The notes: generated by a model not told the origin, from the sequence alone. 64,000 nt of DNA from Bacteroidota bacterium (GCA_018267385.1 JAFDYN010000014.1:172250-236249), one strand, 5' to 3'; numbered from the stretch's first letter, positions 7,708 through 17,378 are shown. Translations and numbers: made by a program.

Positions 7708-9123
7708 ATGGGTAGAGACATCAAAAATGAGGTTCGGCCTATCATAATCGAATTCGCTGACCAGATAGCCGGGGCGAAAATTGAAATTGCGAACGATAAG
7801 CCCATCCCATTTCGAGACGACAAGGAGTCCAACAAGGTGAGGAAGGCCTATAAAGTGCCCATTGATTTACTACGCTTCAGAAAGGACAATGGCCGCATTG
7901 CTTCCGATGTCCTTACTTGGGAAAACAGCAAAGGGCCACTCAACGAAACCACCGATTTCGGGCAAGCCCTTCTGAAGAGGTTTTTGGAGTTTAAGGACCC
8001 TGAGCCAACGACGGATCTTACGAACCTGATTATAAAAGATGGTCAGGATGAGATGGCGGTCATTACTGCTGACGGCTTTTTAATAAACGGCAATCGGAGG
8101 AAGATGGTCTTCGACAACCTGCAAGAAAAGTTCAAGGGCAACGAAAAATACAAATACCTTAAGGTTGTAATCCTACCGGGTCCAAAGGACAATGAGCCCC
8201 TGCCCACCAATATTGAGATTGAGAGATTAGAAAACAGGTACCAGCTTATACGAACCGGGAAAGCAGAGTACTATAATTTCGATAAAGCTTTGTCAATTAA
8301 GCGCAAGATAGACTTAGGGATCACCCTGGAGGAACAGCTAAAGGATGACGCCAACTTCTTTCCCTTAACCGGCAACGCGCTAAAAAGGAAAATACAGGAA
8401 TTCGAGGACGAATACTTGAAGCCGTTAGAATGCATAGACAAATATCTAGAATACCTTAAAAGACCCGGACACTACAACACTATCTCGGAAGGTAGAGGAG
8501 ATAGCGAGGGCAGATGGCAGGCCTTCTTAGACTACTACAGGATTGTATATAAAAAGCTGAATGACGAAAGGCAGAGGATTAAATTGAATATTCAGGAGGA
8601 CGAGATAGGAAAAATTGAAAACGTCGCGTTCAAGATCATCAGGAAGCGCGAACTAAGCGGCCTGGACAAGAAGGCTCACCAGATAATGAGGGATCTGCCA
8701 AAGCTACTCGGCAACGCTCAAGCAAAGAAAGAGCTATTTACATTAGTTAAAATCGACTTTGACTTGCCAAAGGAAGAAGCTACTGATGAGGAGGGGAAGC
8801 CTGTTGACGAGAAGACGAAGGATATAATCTGGGGCAACAAGTATGCAAAGGAAGTGATATGGCATGTTAAGAAAGCCTACGATTTTTTCGATCAGAAAAA
8901 AGACCAAGATACGCCAATAGAGCTTCTGAATGCCGCTTTGGATAAACTCAATCATGGCAATATGGATGTCAAGGCGGTAGAGCTAGGTAGAATTGATGAG
9001 GCAATGAAGTTAACGAGGGATATTCAAGTTAAGGCTAATGAGATCGAGCATGCCTTTTATGAGCTAAAGAAGAATAAAGGCAAGCTTAACAATAAGTTCA
9101 AGAACAAGAAAACAAGAAAGTGA
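7708..9123 (+). CDS. ParB/sulfiredoxin-like domain protein
   Basis: A 471-residue soluble protein. The N-terminal 150 residues have the ParB-like nuclease/CTPase fold: VPIDLLRF at about residue 50 and DGFLINGNRR at about 122-131, which matches the G-N-R-R phosphate-binding motif of ParB and DndB-type proteins. The remaining 300 residues are helical and highly charged, ending in a Lys/Asn-rich tail. No separate nuclease motif was found. It overlaps the helicase gene by 4 bp (stop within GTGA), so translation is probably coupled. ParB-fold proteins occur beside SNF2 helicases in DNA-modification defence systems; here the likely role is DNA binding or loading of the helicase. The role is inference. 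Confidence 0.72.
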   Translation: MGRDIKNEVRPIIIEFADQIAGAKIEIANDKPIPFRDDKESNKVRKAYKVPIDLLRFRKDNGRIASDVLTWENSKGPLNETTDFGQALLKRFLEFKDPEPTTDLTNLIIKDGQDEMAVITADGFLINGNRRKMVFDNLQEKFKGNEKYKYLKVVILPGPKDNEPLPTNIEIERLENRYQLIRTGKAEYYNFDKALSIKRKIDLGITLEEQLKDDANFFPLTGNALKRKIQEFEDEYLKPLECIDKYLEYLKRPGHYNTISEGRGDSEGRWQAFLDYYRIVYKKLNDERQRIKLNIQEDEIGKIENVAFKIIRKRELSGLDKKAHQIMRDLPKLLGNAQAKKELFTLVKIDFDLPKEEATDEEGKPVDEKTKDIIWGNKYAKEVIWHVKKAYDFFDQKKDQDTPIELLNAALDKLNHGNMDVKAVELGRIDEAMKLTRDIQVKANEIEHAFYELKKNKGKLNNKFKNKKTRK

Positions 9124-11033
9124 CTCTAGCATTAGAAAATGATAGGTTAGTAGTGTACGACAAAGCCAACTCAATCGATGCCGTAGGACGTAGCCAATTG
9201 TCGTTTTGGGGCTTCAGGCACGACCCTATAACGAATTCATTCTCGGCACCCTTGGATTCACAACTATTCTTCAAAGTAACCAAATACTTTGAAAAGGAAG
9301 AGTTGCCATTCAGCCTTAGCGCTGTGGCTAAATCATTCTACGACGCTCAAGAAACATCTAGGTCAAACTTTGAAGACCTAAAACGAATCGCTGCATCTTA
9401 CAAAGATGGCAAGTTTGATTTTGACCGCTTCGAGGCGTTCAATAATTTCACAGTTAAAAGCATATTTAGGCCACTAAAAATTCACCAACTCAAGGCTGCT
9501 TACCACTTATATCTTTTAGGAAATGGTGCAAACTTTTCAGTACCCGGTAGTGGCAAGACATCTGTGGTATTGACAGTGTATGAAAAACTACGGCTGGAAG
9601 GAAAAGTGAACACTCTTTTTGTTATCGGACCACCTTCCTCGTTTGGGCCATGGAAGAATGAGTTTGCCGAGACTTTAGGCCGTATTCCAAGGCATATTGT
9701 AGTTGCCGGAGGGGATAAGAAAGTTAGACACAAGCATTATTCTGACGTACCGGAGAATAAGGCTGAATTGTATCTCACCTCGTTTCACTCCCTTATGTCG
9801 GACCAAAAAGAGGTCACCTCATTCTTAAAAATGAGGCACGTGAAAGCTTTTGTAGTTGTTGACGAGGGGCATTACATCAAGCAGATTAAAGGTAATTGGG
9901 CTCAGGCTATCATGAAACAGGCCGAAAAAGCTACTTACAGATGTGTCCTTACAGGAACGCCTATGCCTAAAAGTTACACTGATATCTTTAACCTATTTGA
10001 CTTCCTGTGGCCAAACCAAAATCCCATATCACAGCATGATAAAGCGCTAATAAAGCACAACGAAGAAAAGGGGAATACTCATTCTGTTAAACATATCTTG
10101 GATGCCAGCATAGGACCTCTCTTCTACAGGGTAAGGAAAGTCGATCTCAATTTAAAGGGGCAGAACTTTATCGAGCCTCATGTAATTGAGATGAAAAGGC
10201 ACGAAAGATTCATCTATGACTCCTTGTTTAAGCGTATTTCGGATTTTTCAAAAACAGAATACTTTAAAAATATTGAATTTATTAACTCTGTCGGAAAGGG
10301 AAGAATAATGAGACTTAGGCAATCAGTATCATATCCGCGGTTGCTCAATACAGCAATTGAAAACTATGATGAGAGACTCTTTAAAGACATGGAAGACTTG
10401 CGCTATCGGATCAGGCAATATGACTCTCTTGAAACCCCGGCTAAAATCTCCTTTCTCATAAAGCTTGTCAGGCAGCTCCATAAAAGAAAGTTGAAGGTTG
10501 TGATATGGTCCAATTTCATTGAAACTATTAAGCTTATAGAAAGCAACCTGAAAAAGAACGGTTTCAATTGTAAAAAAATCTATGGGAGTACCCCAGTTGA
10601 AGGAACATCATTAAAGGATGAAGAAACGAGAGAAAAGATCCGGGATGAGTTTGTTGACCCCAAGAGCGGATTGGATATCCTCATAGCCAACCCCGCTGCG
10701 TGTGCTGAGTCTATTTCCCTGCACAAGACATGTCACAATGCAGTTTACTATGACTTGTCCTATAATTGCGCTCAGTACTTACAATCGCTGGACAGAATAC
10801 ACCGTGTTGGGGGGTCGGAATGGATTGAGGCCAATTATCACTTTTTGCAATACAAAAATACCATTGATGCCGATATCAGGAAGAATATCGATGATAAAAC
10901 GCGGAAGATGTTTGATATTATTGAGGAGGATTACGCAATATACTCTCTAAACATGTTTGATTCGGATGGCGATGTCGAGGCATACGAAAGACTTTTTCGC
11001 AAAAAAGCAACTAAACCATCTAAGCGCAAATAG
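9120..11033 (+). CDS. SNF2-family DEAD/H helicase/translocase
   Basis: A 637-residue superfamily 2 ATPase with all main motifs in order: Walker A in PGSGKTS (about residue 142), Walker B VVVDEGHYIK (about 244, DEGH rather than DEAH), motif III LTGTPMPKSYTDIFNLFDFL (about 276), and motif VI LQSLDRIHRVGG (about 553-564). The Q-x2-D/R-x-H-R-x-G pattern with long inter-lobe spacing places it with SNF2 translocases, which move on double-stranded DNA. The start is a GTG at 9120 inside the stop of the preceding gene. The first 100 residues are a non-conserved domain. Expected to be the DNA-tracking motor of the cassette. Confidence 0.9.
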   Translation: MTLALENDRLVVYDKANSIDAVGRSQLSFWGFRHDPITNSFSAPLDSQLFFKVTKYFEKEELPFSLSAVAKSFYDAQETSRSNFEDLKRIAASYKDGKFDFDRFEAFNNFTVKSIFRPLKIHQLKAAYHLYLLGNGANFSVPGSGKTSVVLTVYEKLRLEGKVNTLFVIGPPSSFGPWKNEFAETLGRIPRHIVVAGGDKKVRHKHYSDVPENKAELYLTSFHSLMSDQKEVTSFLKMRHVKAFVVVDEGHYIKQIKGNWAQAIMKQAEKATYRCVLTGTPMPKSYTDIFNLFDFLWPNQNPISQHDKALIKHNEEKGNTHSVKHILDASIGPLFYRVRKVDLNLKGQNFIEPHVIEMKRHERFIYDSLFKRISDFSKTEYFKNIEFINSVGKGRIMRLRQSVSYPRLLNTAIENYDERLFKDMEDLRYRIRQYDSLETPAKISFLIKLVRQLHKRKLKVVIWSNFIETIKLIESNLKKNGFNCKKIYGSTPVEGTSLKDEETREKIRDEFVDPKSGLDILIANPAACAESISLHKTCHNAVYYDLSYNCAQYLQSLDRIHRVGGSEWIEANYHFLQYKNTIDADIRKNIDDKTRKMFDIIEEDYAIYSLNMFDSDGDVEAYERLFRKKATKPSKRK

Positions 11034-11082
11034 GTTGCGGTGCATATTTCTATTTTAAATGGGCTTAATACTGAAGTGCTGA

Positions 11083-12039
11083 ATGAAACTGGACGACTCC
11101 ATTAAAACGATAAAAAAAACTGCGCATAAGAAGATAAATGCGCCGTTTGGATATTTTGGCTCGAAGAATAAGATTGCGCTACAGCTTTGCACAGAATTAC
11201 CACCGCATAATTGCTGGGTGGAGGTATTCTGCGGATCGGCTGCACTGACGTTAAACAAAGCCCCATCACCAATTGAAGTTATCAATGATATTGACGGGGA
11301 TATTACTAATTTCTTCGAACAGCTAAGAGACAACAGCGATGCATTGCAGAGAGCTGTAGAACTTACCCCCTATGCTGAAGAAGAACTCATCCTCGCTCGA
11401 GTATCCGCACCCAATCTATCCAATTTGGAGCGGGCAAGAAGGTTCCTGGTACAATCCATGATGGCTATTAACGGAGTTTTCGGAAAGGAGAAGGGAGGCT
11501 TTTCTTATTCTGACTCCTATTCGAGGCAAGGGCACGATGCAAGAGTAAACAGATGGAATAATTTGCCGGATAGATTGGTCGTGGTAGCTAAGAGGTTAAA
11601 ATCTGTACGAGTGGAAAAAAAAGATGCCCGGAGAATAGTAAAAAGGTACCTATATAGACCAGCCACTCTATTATACATTGACCCTCCTTATTTTGGAGAT
11701 AGAACTCATGGTTACAGCAATGATGCCAACAATGAGGATTTCCATAAGGAACTCCTTGATCTGGTTTGCAAGGCTAAATGCATGGTGTTTATTAGTGGTT
11801 ATGGCAGCGAATTATATGACAATATTCTTACTGCAAACAGCGGTTGGTCAAAGAGGGAAATTGAAACGACAACCAAAGATACGAAAGGCAATAGCCATTC
11901 ACGTACTGAGGTGGTATGGATGAATAAGCACTTTACTAAAGCCTTAATGGACAAAAAGGTTCCTATCACTTTAACAGACATAGAAAAAAAGAGAGGGAAA
12001 CTGAACCCGGAAAGAGCACCGAAGAAGAAGCAACACTGA
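11083..12039 (+). CDS. Dam-type (D12 class) DNA adenine N6-methyltransferase
   Basis: A 318-residue SAM-dependent methylase. The SAM-binding motif I is split as FGYFGSKNK (about residue 21) and VFCGSAAL (about 47), and the catalytic motif IV is DPPYFGD (about 199-205). A D12-class methylase with DPPY transfers methyl to adenine N6. Length and order fit Dam, DpnM and the M.MboI group. The C-terminus is a Lys-rich tail. It lies 49 bp after the helicase gene and 43 bp before the HNH gene, all co-directional. In this context it could mark self DNA for the helicase/HNH module. The recognition sequence is not predictable by eye. Confidence 0.9.
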   Translation: MKLDDSIKTIKKTAHKKINAPFGYFGSKNKIALQLCTELPPHNCWVEVFCGSAALTLNKAPSPIEVINDIDGDITNFFEQLRDNSDALQRAVELTPYAEEELILARVSAPNLSNLERARRFLVQSMMAINGVFGKEKGGFSYSDSYSRQGHDARVNRWNNLPDRLVVVAKRLKSVRVEKKDARRIVKRYLYRPATLLYIDPPYFGDRTHGYSNDANNEDFHKELLDLVCKAKCMVFISGYGSELYDNILTANSGWSKREIETTTKDTKGNSHSRTEVVWMNKHFTKALMDKKVPITLTDIEKKRGKLNPERAPKKKQH

Positions 12040-12082
12040 TAATTATAGGATTTTTAAGCCAAATTTTGGAATCACAATTTAT

Positions 12083-12895
12083 ATGAATTGGGTTAAGGCG
12101 AATAGGAAAGAGCTTTCTGTGAAAAACTACGTTAGAAAAGCGGATTCTAAGACCAATTATTGGCTTGATTTATCCCAAAGTAAGATACAGGCATATGACA
12201 AATCTACTAATGGAGACTTTAATATTATCTTTTACGGTGATGAGGTGGTTGAAACAGATTTTTACGTTATACCCTATCAAGAAATAAAGCATTTATTAAG
12301 CGAAAGCAACTTTCCTAAAACTGGTAGTAGAAAACGCTGGATCGGAAATATCATTAATCATCAAATTGTTTTCAGTAACTCAGGAATCAGATTGAATGTT
12401 TCTCAATTTCATAGTTTCATTCCTAACTTGTACAAGGCGCAGACTATTCTGGATACTGTGAGCGATACTGATTACGCGATAGAGAATGCAAAACGAGAAA
12501 TATTGATCAGAATCAATCAATCATTATTTAGAAACAAGGTTCTAGCGAACTTCCAAGGACAGTGCTGCCTTACCCAGATAACAGAAAAGTCCTTACTCAT
12601 TGCCAGCCATATTATTCCTTGGTCCGCTCAAATTGAAACCCGTCTGTCACCTCATAATGGCCTGTGTCTTTCCATACTATACGACAGATTGTTTGACAAA
12701 GGTTTTTTTACCCTCAGCGACAGTTTGGAGGTAATAATCACACCCAAGATAGGCTCTCTGAGCTTTCAAACACAAAAGTGTTTGAAAGAAATCCATGGAA
12801 GGAAAATAGCAATACCGAAGAATTACGAAATAAGCTCAACAGCTATTAAATATCACAGACAGAATATTTTTGATAGGTTTCAAACCCAAGAATGA
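12083..12895 (+). CDS. HNH endonuclease-like protein
   Basis: A 270-residue protein. The N-terminal half is unfamiliar and could bind DNA or partner proteins. The C-terminal half carries an HNH-type metal finger: QCCLTQI (about 153-159), ASHIIPWS (about 172-179), LSPHNGLCL (about 184) and YDRLFDKGFFTL (about 195). This Cys, His-Ile-x-Pro, N-x-L-x-L and D-x-x-F-D pattern is typical of HNH_2 domains found in restriction systems. Its 3' end overlaps the next start by 4 bp (ATGA). The pairing with a Dam-type methylase suggests a restriction-like nuclease, but the gene order with ParB-like and helicase partners is not that of a simple type II system. Confidence 0.82.
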   Translation: MNWVKANRKELSVKNYVRKADSKTNYWLDLSQSKIQAYDKSTNGDFNIIFYGDEVVETDFYVIPYQEIKHLLSESNFPKTGSRKRWIGNIINHQIVFSNSGIRLNVSQFHSFIPNLYKAQTILDTVSDTDYAIENAKREILIRINQSLFRNKVLANFQGQCCLTQITEKSLLIASHIIPWSAQIETRLSPHNGLCLSILYDRLFDKGFFTLSDSLEVIITPKIGSLSFQTQKCLKEIHGRKIAIPKNYEISSTAIKYHRQNIFDRFQTQE

Positions 12896-14625
12896 CAAAC
12901 GAAGAAATATTTCCTGGCCTCATCGACAAAATTCTACGTACTGAAATTTCAACTGACGGACATATAACTGTAGCTGAACTAAACACGCATGAAGCAAATG
13001 GGTATCTTGAAACAATAGACACAAATACTGCTATTATCTCAGCCAATCTCATAGGGAAAATAAAACCTTCACATCTTAATCCTTGTACAGAACAAGTTGG
13101 CGTTAATTATGACCCTAATTTCATATACAATCCGAATTCTTGGCTATACATATCGCCAAGCTCGGGGCTGAAAAAAGCTGAGCCGCTTGTTATATCCTGG
13201 TGTTCAGGGAACCATACAACCTTGTCCATAGATCAAAATTTTCTAAGCACATTTAAGTTAACGCCGAGATTAACAAAGGATAGAGTTTTTTGGGATGATC
13301 TCACAAGACCTCAATATGACATTGTTCAAAATAAGTTACTGTCCCGGTACGACTTCCCTTATCACTCAGAAGCGTACGTTAGGATAAACAAAAATTACTT
13401 GGAAGACTACCTATATCTGCGAAAAAAGTCCGCAATACAGATTTTTGTCATACAGAAAGACATTCAAATCGATGATAGCATCTTAAGGCTACTAGGCAGC
13501 CAAGATTATTTTTCTCAAGAGTTCAAACAATATAATATACGTCTTCGAAAACTTGAAAGTAGCGATAAAGTAGTAAGGCTGGAAGTCAATGGCTACAAAT
13601 TACTATTCGAACTAGAAGAAGGAGTAATGGTAAAAAGGCAAGAACTAGTGGGGCATTATTGGAAGGGAATAGAAGGAATCGTTACCCATCAAAGGGCAAG
13701 ACACGAATTGCCATCCGAATACGTTTATGTATTAGACGAGGTGTTATCTAAATATGAGAGTGACGAAGGTTATGAGGTATATCCAAGCTCAGCATCCGTA
13801 CACTACCGAAATCAGTGGTCTGTTACTCACTGCCAAAGGATTGGTAAAAACGGAATAAGAATAGAGGTTAAAAGATTGTACGAAGGCACGCCCTACGAAG
13901 TAATTGACTATTGGAACAAATTTTCTATAGATTTATCCGAGATAATTCAAGGCGAAAACATTGCCGAAAGGGCGAAACGATTAACCCAAAAATATTTTCT
14001 TTTTGGCCGCATTTTCAGTAAGCTCTTTAGTGATATTTGTCAGCTTCAGTTTTCAGCATGCGATATCATCACCTTGAACGAGCAGACCATAGAATATACG
14101 GGCTGGTCGCAGTTTTCTGATTACAACTCTATAGCACACCATATCAATTTCCACTCATTCTCTAAGGAGCAATTCATTTCTCGCTGCAAGAAGTTATATA
14201 TTTTGATTGGCGAAAATCTAAAGGAAAAGTCTCTCAGAAAAATCATTAATACACTTGGCTTTCCCGTGGAAGAAACAGAAGACTATAGGGGAATTAAGCT
14301 TCTTGAGCTTGCGCTTCAATATATTTCGATTTCACATGAAAGTGGCCTCGACCCAATTAGGAATAAAGCGGTAATCGTTCAAAGAGCTCTGGATATAAAA
14401 GGGGCCTCCTCTCTATCGAGGCTTTTTGCATTGAATAGCATTCGTCAGCTTGACGCACATAAGAATACCGATTCAAGAAAACTAGAATTAGCACTAAATA
14501 ACTTCGGTATACAATCCGGATCGATAACAAATAACTATGCTGATTCCTGTGAAAGAATTTATGAAGGACTGGATTTTATGCTCTCTGAGATAAATACTCT
14601 ACTTTCTAATATCGTGCTTAGCTAA
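12892..14625 (+). CDS. Large unknown protein with C-terminal HEPN-like R-x4-H motif
   Basis: A 577-residue protein that I do not recognise. It starts at an ATG overlapping the HNH stop, so it belongs to the same transcript. No signal peptide or membrane segment is seen. The first 370 residues are mixed alpha/beta with many aromatic residues. The C-terminal 190 residues are helical and include IRQLDAH at 517-523, an R518-x4-H523 pattern in a helical context like that of HEPN ribonucleases. If it is a HEPN domain this gene could be a second toxic effector; otherwise it may be a target-recognition subunit. The function is unassigned, and the motif is too short to prove a fold. Confidence 0.6.
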   Translation: MTNEEIFPGLIDKILRTEISTDGHITVAELNTHEANGYLETIDTNTAIISANLIGKIKPSHLNPCTEQVGVNYDPNFIYNPNSWLYISPSSGLKKAEPLVISWCSGNHTTLSIDQNFLSTFKLTPRLTKDRVFWDDLTRPQYDIVQNKLLSRYDFPYHSEAYVRINKNYLEDYLYLRKKSAIQIFVIQKDIQIDDSILRLLGSQDYFSQEFKQYNIRLRKLESSDKVVRLEVNGYKLLFELEEGVMVKRQELVGHYWKGIEGIVTHQRARHELPSEYVYVLDEVLSKYESDEGYEVYPSSASVHYRNQWSVTHCQRIGKNGIRIEVKRLYEGTPYEVIDYWNKFSIDLSEIIQGENIAERAKRLTQKYFLFGRIFSKLFSDICQLQFSACDIITLNEQTIEYTGWSQFSDYNSIAHHINFHSFSKEQFISRCKKLYILIGENLKEKSLRKIINTLGFPVEETEDYRGIKLLELALQYISISHESGLDPIRNKAVIVQRALDIKGASSLSRLFALNSIRQLDAHKNTDSRKLELALNNFGIQSGSITNNYADSCERIYEGLDFMLSEINTLLSNIVLS

Positions 14626-14634
14626 GTTTTTTAT

Positions 14635-14847
14635 TTACGCCGAAAAACCGCATTCCTGCGGTTCAAAGATCGCTGATAATCTTCTTGTGGAAATCATGGA
14701 GCTGGTCAGTTTCTCAACCAATGCTGCAATTCCGTCCAGCTCGTCTTCCGTCTTAGCGCAAATAATTTGGAAATAGTTTTTGAAGATCTGCCACAGTTCA
14801 AATTTGGGAGTGTGATATAGCCTAAAAGTAAACCCCTTTTTACATAT
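14635..14847 (-). pseudogene. Degenerate reading frame ending in an integrase-like tail
   Basis: The minus strand carries about 70 open codons with no start codon and protein-like content (FELWQIFKNYFQ, KTEDELDGIAALVEKL). In another frame its end reads DFHKKIISDL then stop, nearly the same as DFHKRILGDL then stop at the C-terminus of the integrase ending at 51417. The following hairpin also matches. A frameshifted remnant, or a recombination scar that copied the integrase 3' end, fits best. It is not likely to be functional. Confidence 0.4.
14643..14663 (-). terminator. Hairpin copy of the integrase terminator
   Basis: AACCGCA (14646-14652) and TGCGGTT (14657-14663) form a perfect 7-bp stem with a four-base loop. 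On the minus strand it is followed by five T. The same stem with one loop change follows the integrase gene at 51401-51418. Confidence 0.5.
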
Positions 14848-14897
14848 TCAAAATTTCGATAAGAAATTTAAATCAATATCTTTATTAGGCTAAATGA

Positions 14898-17378
14898 ATG
14901 AAGCCTATGAAGAGCTTTATTTACTCCGCACTTCTTTGCTTGGGTTATAACTTCAGTTTTGGCCAGGGATCCTCTGCTTGCCTTAAACAGAGCTTTTGGG
15001 GTACGTCACATTCCTATTATTTTCACTTCTTACCGGGACAAGAACAGGCTGATTACTTACCGTGTGGAAGATACGCTCCGATGGATGACGGTGCCATGGA
15101 CATTTATGGGGCATGTGCTGCTGAGGTCAACACCTATTTCCAAGGCCTCAAAGGAACTCTTCTTTCAAACCCCATCGATACAGACATAGATCGCCTTGTC
15201 ACTAATTCGTTACATATTCTTAAGCAAGAAAGTCTGATAACAGCGGACTTCGATGACGGTACGGACCCGCGATATAACCGCTTTCTCATTTGTGCCTATA
15301 ACGCTTCACTTGATGATGAAAGCTACCTAAAGTGGATAGAGAAGGCCCGCCAAATCTATGATTCTATCCCTCCCAGGTCAAAGAGTAAAGCTATCGCGAG
15401 GATACAGCTGACGCTTATTGATCCGTTTTTCGGATCAAAGATGAACATGGTTTTTCCCAATGATGGCCGCAGCAAGTTCCTGGAATCATTTGACCAGATC
15501 ACGGCATTCGTTAATGCCTGTGCATTGTCATATTCAGCCAGAGAAAGGGTGATCACATATGAATGCCTTGGAGACCTCTACAGAAACTATGGCCTCCTGG
15601 GACATGCATTGAACATCTATAACTATTCCCACTCTCTATTGTACCGGACAAGCAGGGATTCAACGTGGTGTATGTTGAACGCCCGCCTAAAGGAGAAAAT
15701 CATCAAGACTTGCATGGTGGAGTCACCGAGAAGCGAGACGTACGCAAAGTACGGTGAAGCAAGGGCAAGCCAAAGGACATCCGTACCGATACGAGAGCTT
15801 GCTGCTCATAACATGAGGTTGGGGATTGAATACGGATTTGGAACGGAAACAGACGCTCTTGCCATGCTTGCCTGTGAATTGGGGAGGGGCCGGAAAGAGT
15901 TGCTTGCCACGGATGTATCTTATCTCATCTATAAATACATGAAATGGGCCGGGCGGATGGGCAAAAAGGGCCTTGCCGAGAGAGCGGCGATTCTAAATCT
16001 AAATTATATCGTCGAGAATAATCTGAAGGATGCGACGATAATCGAATCTATAGAGGAACTGATAAACGCGAGTATGGAGAGACACAACTTGCCTCAGGCG
16101 ATGGCGATCAACCAGCATGTCTTTTCACAGTCGTGCGGCAAAGGAGACTATCTCTATGCCCAGTATCTTCTCAATACTGCTCGGATGTTTTACTCCATGG
16201 GCGCTTACCCTGAGGCTAGCGATATGCTACACAAGCTAGACACGCAGAGCATGGTGATATATCGTCACGACCGTACTTTCAGAAACGCAAACGAAGCACT
16301 TGAGCTTTATGAAAAGATTTCGATGGCTACCAATGACGTGCAAATGTTGCAAAAAGTGCGCCAATTCGATGAAAAGCTACGAGACAAGAGGTCATACGAC
16401 TTTGCCGGAAATGCAAGTTTCCTCTCAGATCTCATAAGGGACGTAAAGGATGACTCACTGAGGTACAGCATCTTTTTTCTAAGAACGCTAAGCGAGCAGC
16501 AAAAGATCATTAAAATGAAGGATAGCGTGAATAATCAAAACACTCGTAAAATCCTGAATGATTCGATCAACGCAGCCAAGACCAATTTAATGTTTCAAGA
16601 GTTCAGAAACAAGACAGAGGTCGATGCTCTTAAGCGAACTATAAGCACAATTATGATTATTGCGATAGTAGGGCTTGTGATTACCGTATTGTTCGTCTTG
16701 GTCAGGGGACGCTTCATTAGGCAACAAAGAAGGACGCTCGAAATGGATAGCATCATGGCGGGCTACTTGGGCCACGGCGTTGGTGGGACGTTTCAGCATT
16801 TGGTCGGTCTACTTGACGAAGACACCCCCGAGAGTATCGAATCCACACGTGGTATTGTAAAGGAAGTAAGTATACTGTATAGGGATCTCCAATTAGGATT
16901 GGGTAAGCCGACCAACCTCCTTCATGAGATTGAGCAGAACGAGAGATACGCCCAGGTCGTTTCCCTTGGCGAGGACCATCCAGTCACATGCAGAAACGAG
17001 TTGGACAGGAATTGGGCTCAAACAGTAAATGTGCCGCGTTTCTTCCTGCTTGACATCTACTCTAACGCCCTCAAGCACGGGCATCTAGGAGACAAGGCTG
17101 GCGGGGAAATCATTGCAAGACAAGTCGCGGTAAAGGGTGAGAAGGGATGCTGCTTCTTGGTGGTAGAAAACAACGGGATAGGAAGGGAGGAGGCCGAGCT
17201 GTATAAGAAGGACTTAAACCACAAATCTACAGGCATGAAAAGAGTCATGAAGATGCTGAAGCTGCTGAAACAAAAAAACGCTTACATATCCCTTTTGGAC
17301 AAGGAAGGTCCCCGCGACGTTATAAGAGATGGAGTAGTCTACGGCACCAAAGTAACCTTTAAAATCAAGATGAAATGA
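14898..17378 (+). CDS. Transmembrane sensor histidine kinase with periplasmic helical sensor
   Basis: An 826-residue sensor. Residues 1-22 form a signal peptide (MKSFIYSALLCLGYNFSFG). About 23-575 is a periplasmic helical, TPR-like sensor region. A transmembrane helix (IMIIAIVGLVITVLFVLV) follows at about 582-599. The cytoplasmic part has a dimerisation helix with candidate histidines (YLGHGVGGTFQHLVGLL, about 622-638) and a HATPase_c domain with N-box DIYSNALKHG (about 717-726), NNGIG (about 757) and STGMKR. It resembles LytS/YehU-class kinases but lacks the usual PHFLFN motif, so the phospho-acceptor is uncertain. It overlaps the response regulator by 4 bp (ATGA), so the two are co-translated partners. 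Confidence 0.85.
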   Translation: MKPMKSFIYSALLCLGYNFSFGQGSSACLKQSFWGTSHSYYFHFLPGQEQADYLPCGRYAPMDDGAMDIYGACAAEVNTYFQGLKGTLLSNPIDTDIDRLVTNSLHILKQESLITADFDDGTDPRYNRFLICAYNASLDDESYLKWIEKARQIYDSIPPRSKSKAIARIQLTLIDPFFGSKMNMVFPNDGRSKFLESFDQITAFVNACALSYSARERVITYECLGDLYRNYGLLGHALNIYNYSHSLLYRTSRDSTWCMLNARLKEKIIKTCMVESPRSETYAKYGEARASQRTSVPIRELAAHNMRLGIEYGFGTETDALAMLACELGRGRKELLATDVSYLIYKYMKWAGRMGKKGLAERAAILNLNYIVENNLKDATIIESIEELINASMERHNLPQAMAINQHVFSQSCGKGDYLYAQYLLNTARMFYSMGAYPEASDMLHKLDTQSMVIYRHDRTFRNANEALELYEKISMATNDVQMLQKVRQFDEKLRDKRSYDFAGNASFLSDLIRDVKDDSLRYSIFFLRTLSEQQKIIKMKDSVNNQNTRKILNDSINAAKTNLMFQEFRNKTEVDALKRTISTIMIIAIVGLVITVLFVLVRGRFIRQQRRTLEMDSIMAGYLGHGVGGTFQHLVGLLDEDTPESIESTRGIVKEVSILYRDLQLGLGKPTNLLHEIEQNERYAQVVSLGEDHPVTCRNELDRNWAQTVNVPRFFLLDIYSNALKHGHLGDKAGGEIIARQVAVKGEKGCCFLVVENNGIGREEAELYKKDLNHKSTGMKRVMKMLKLLKQKNAYISLLDKEGPRDVIRDGVVYGTKVTFKIKMK

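Noticed and set aside
12083..14625. Reading the Dam-type methylase and HNH pair as a plain type II restriction-modification system
   Set aside because: The two lie within a longer co-directional set with a ParB-like protein, an SNF2 helicase and a coupled unknown gene, so a two-gene system would leave most of the operon unexplained.
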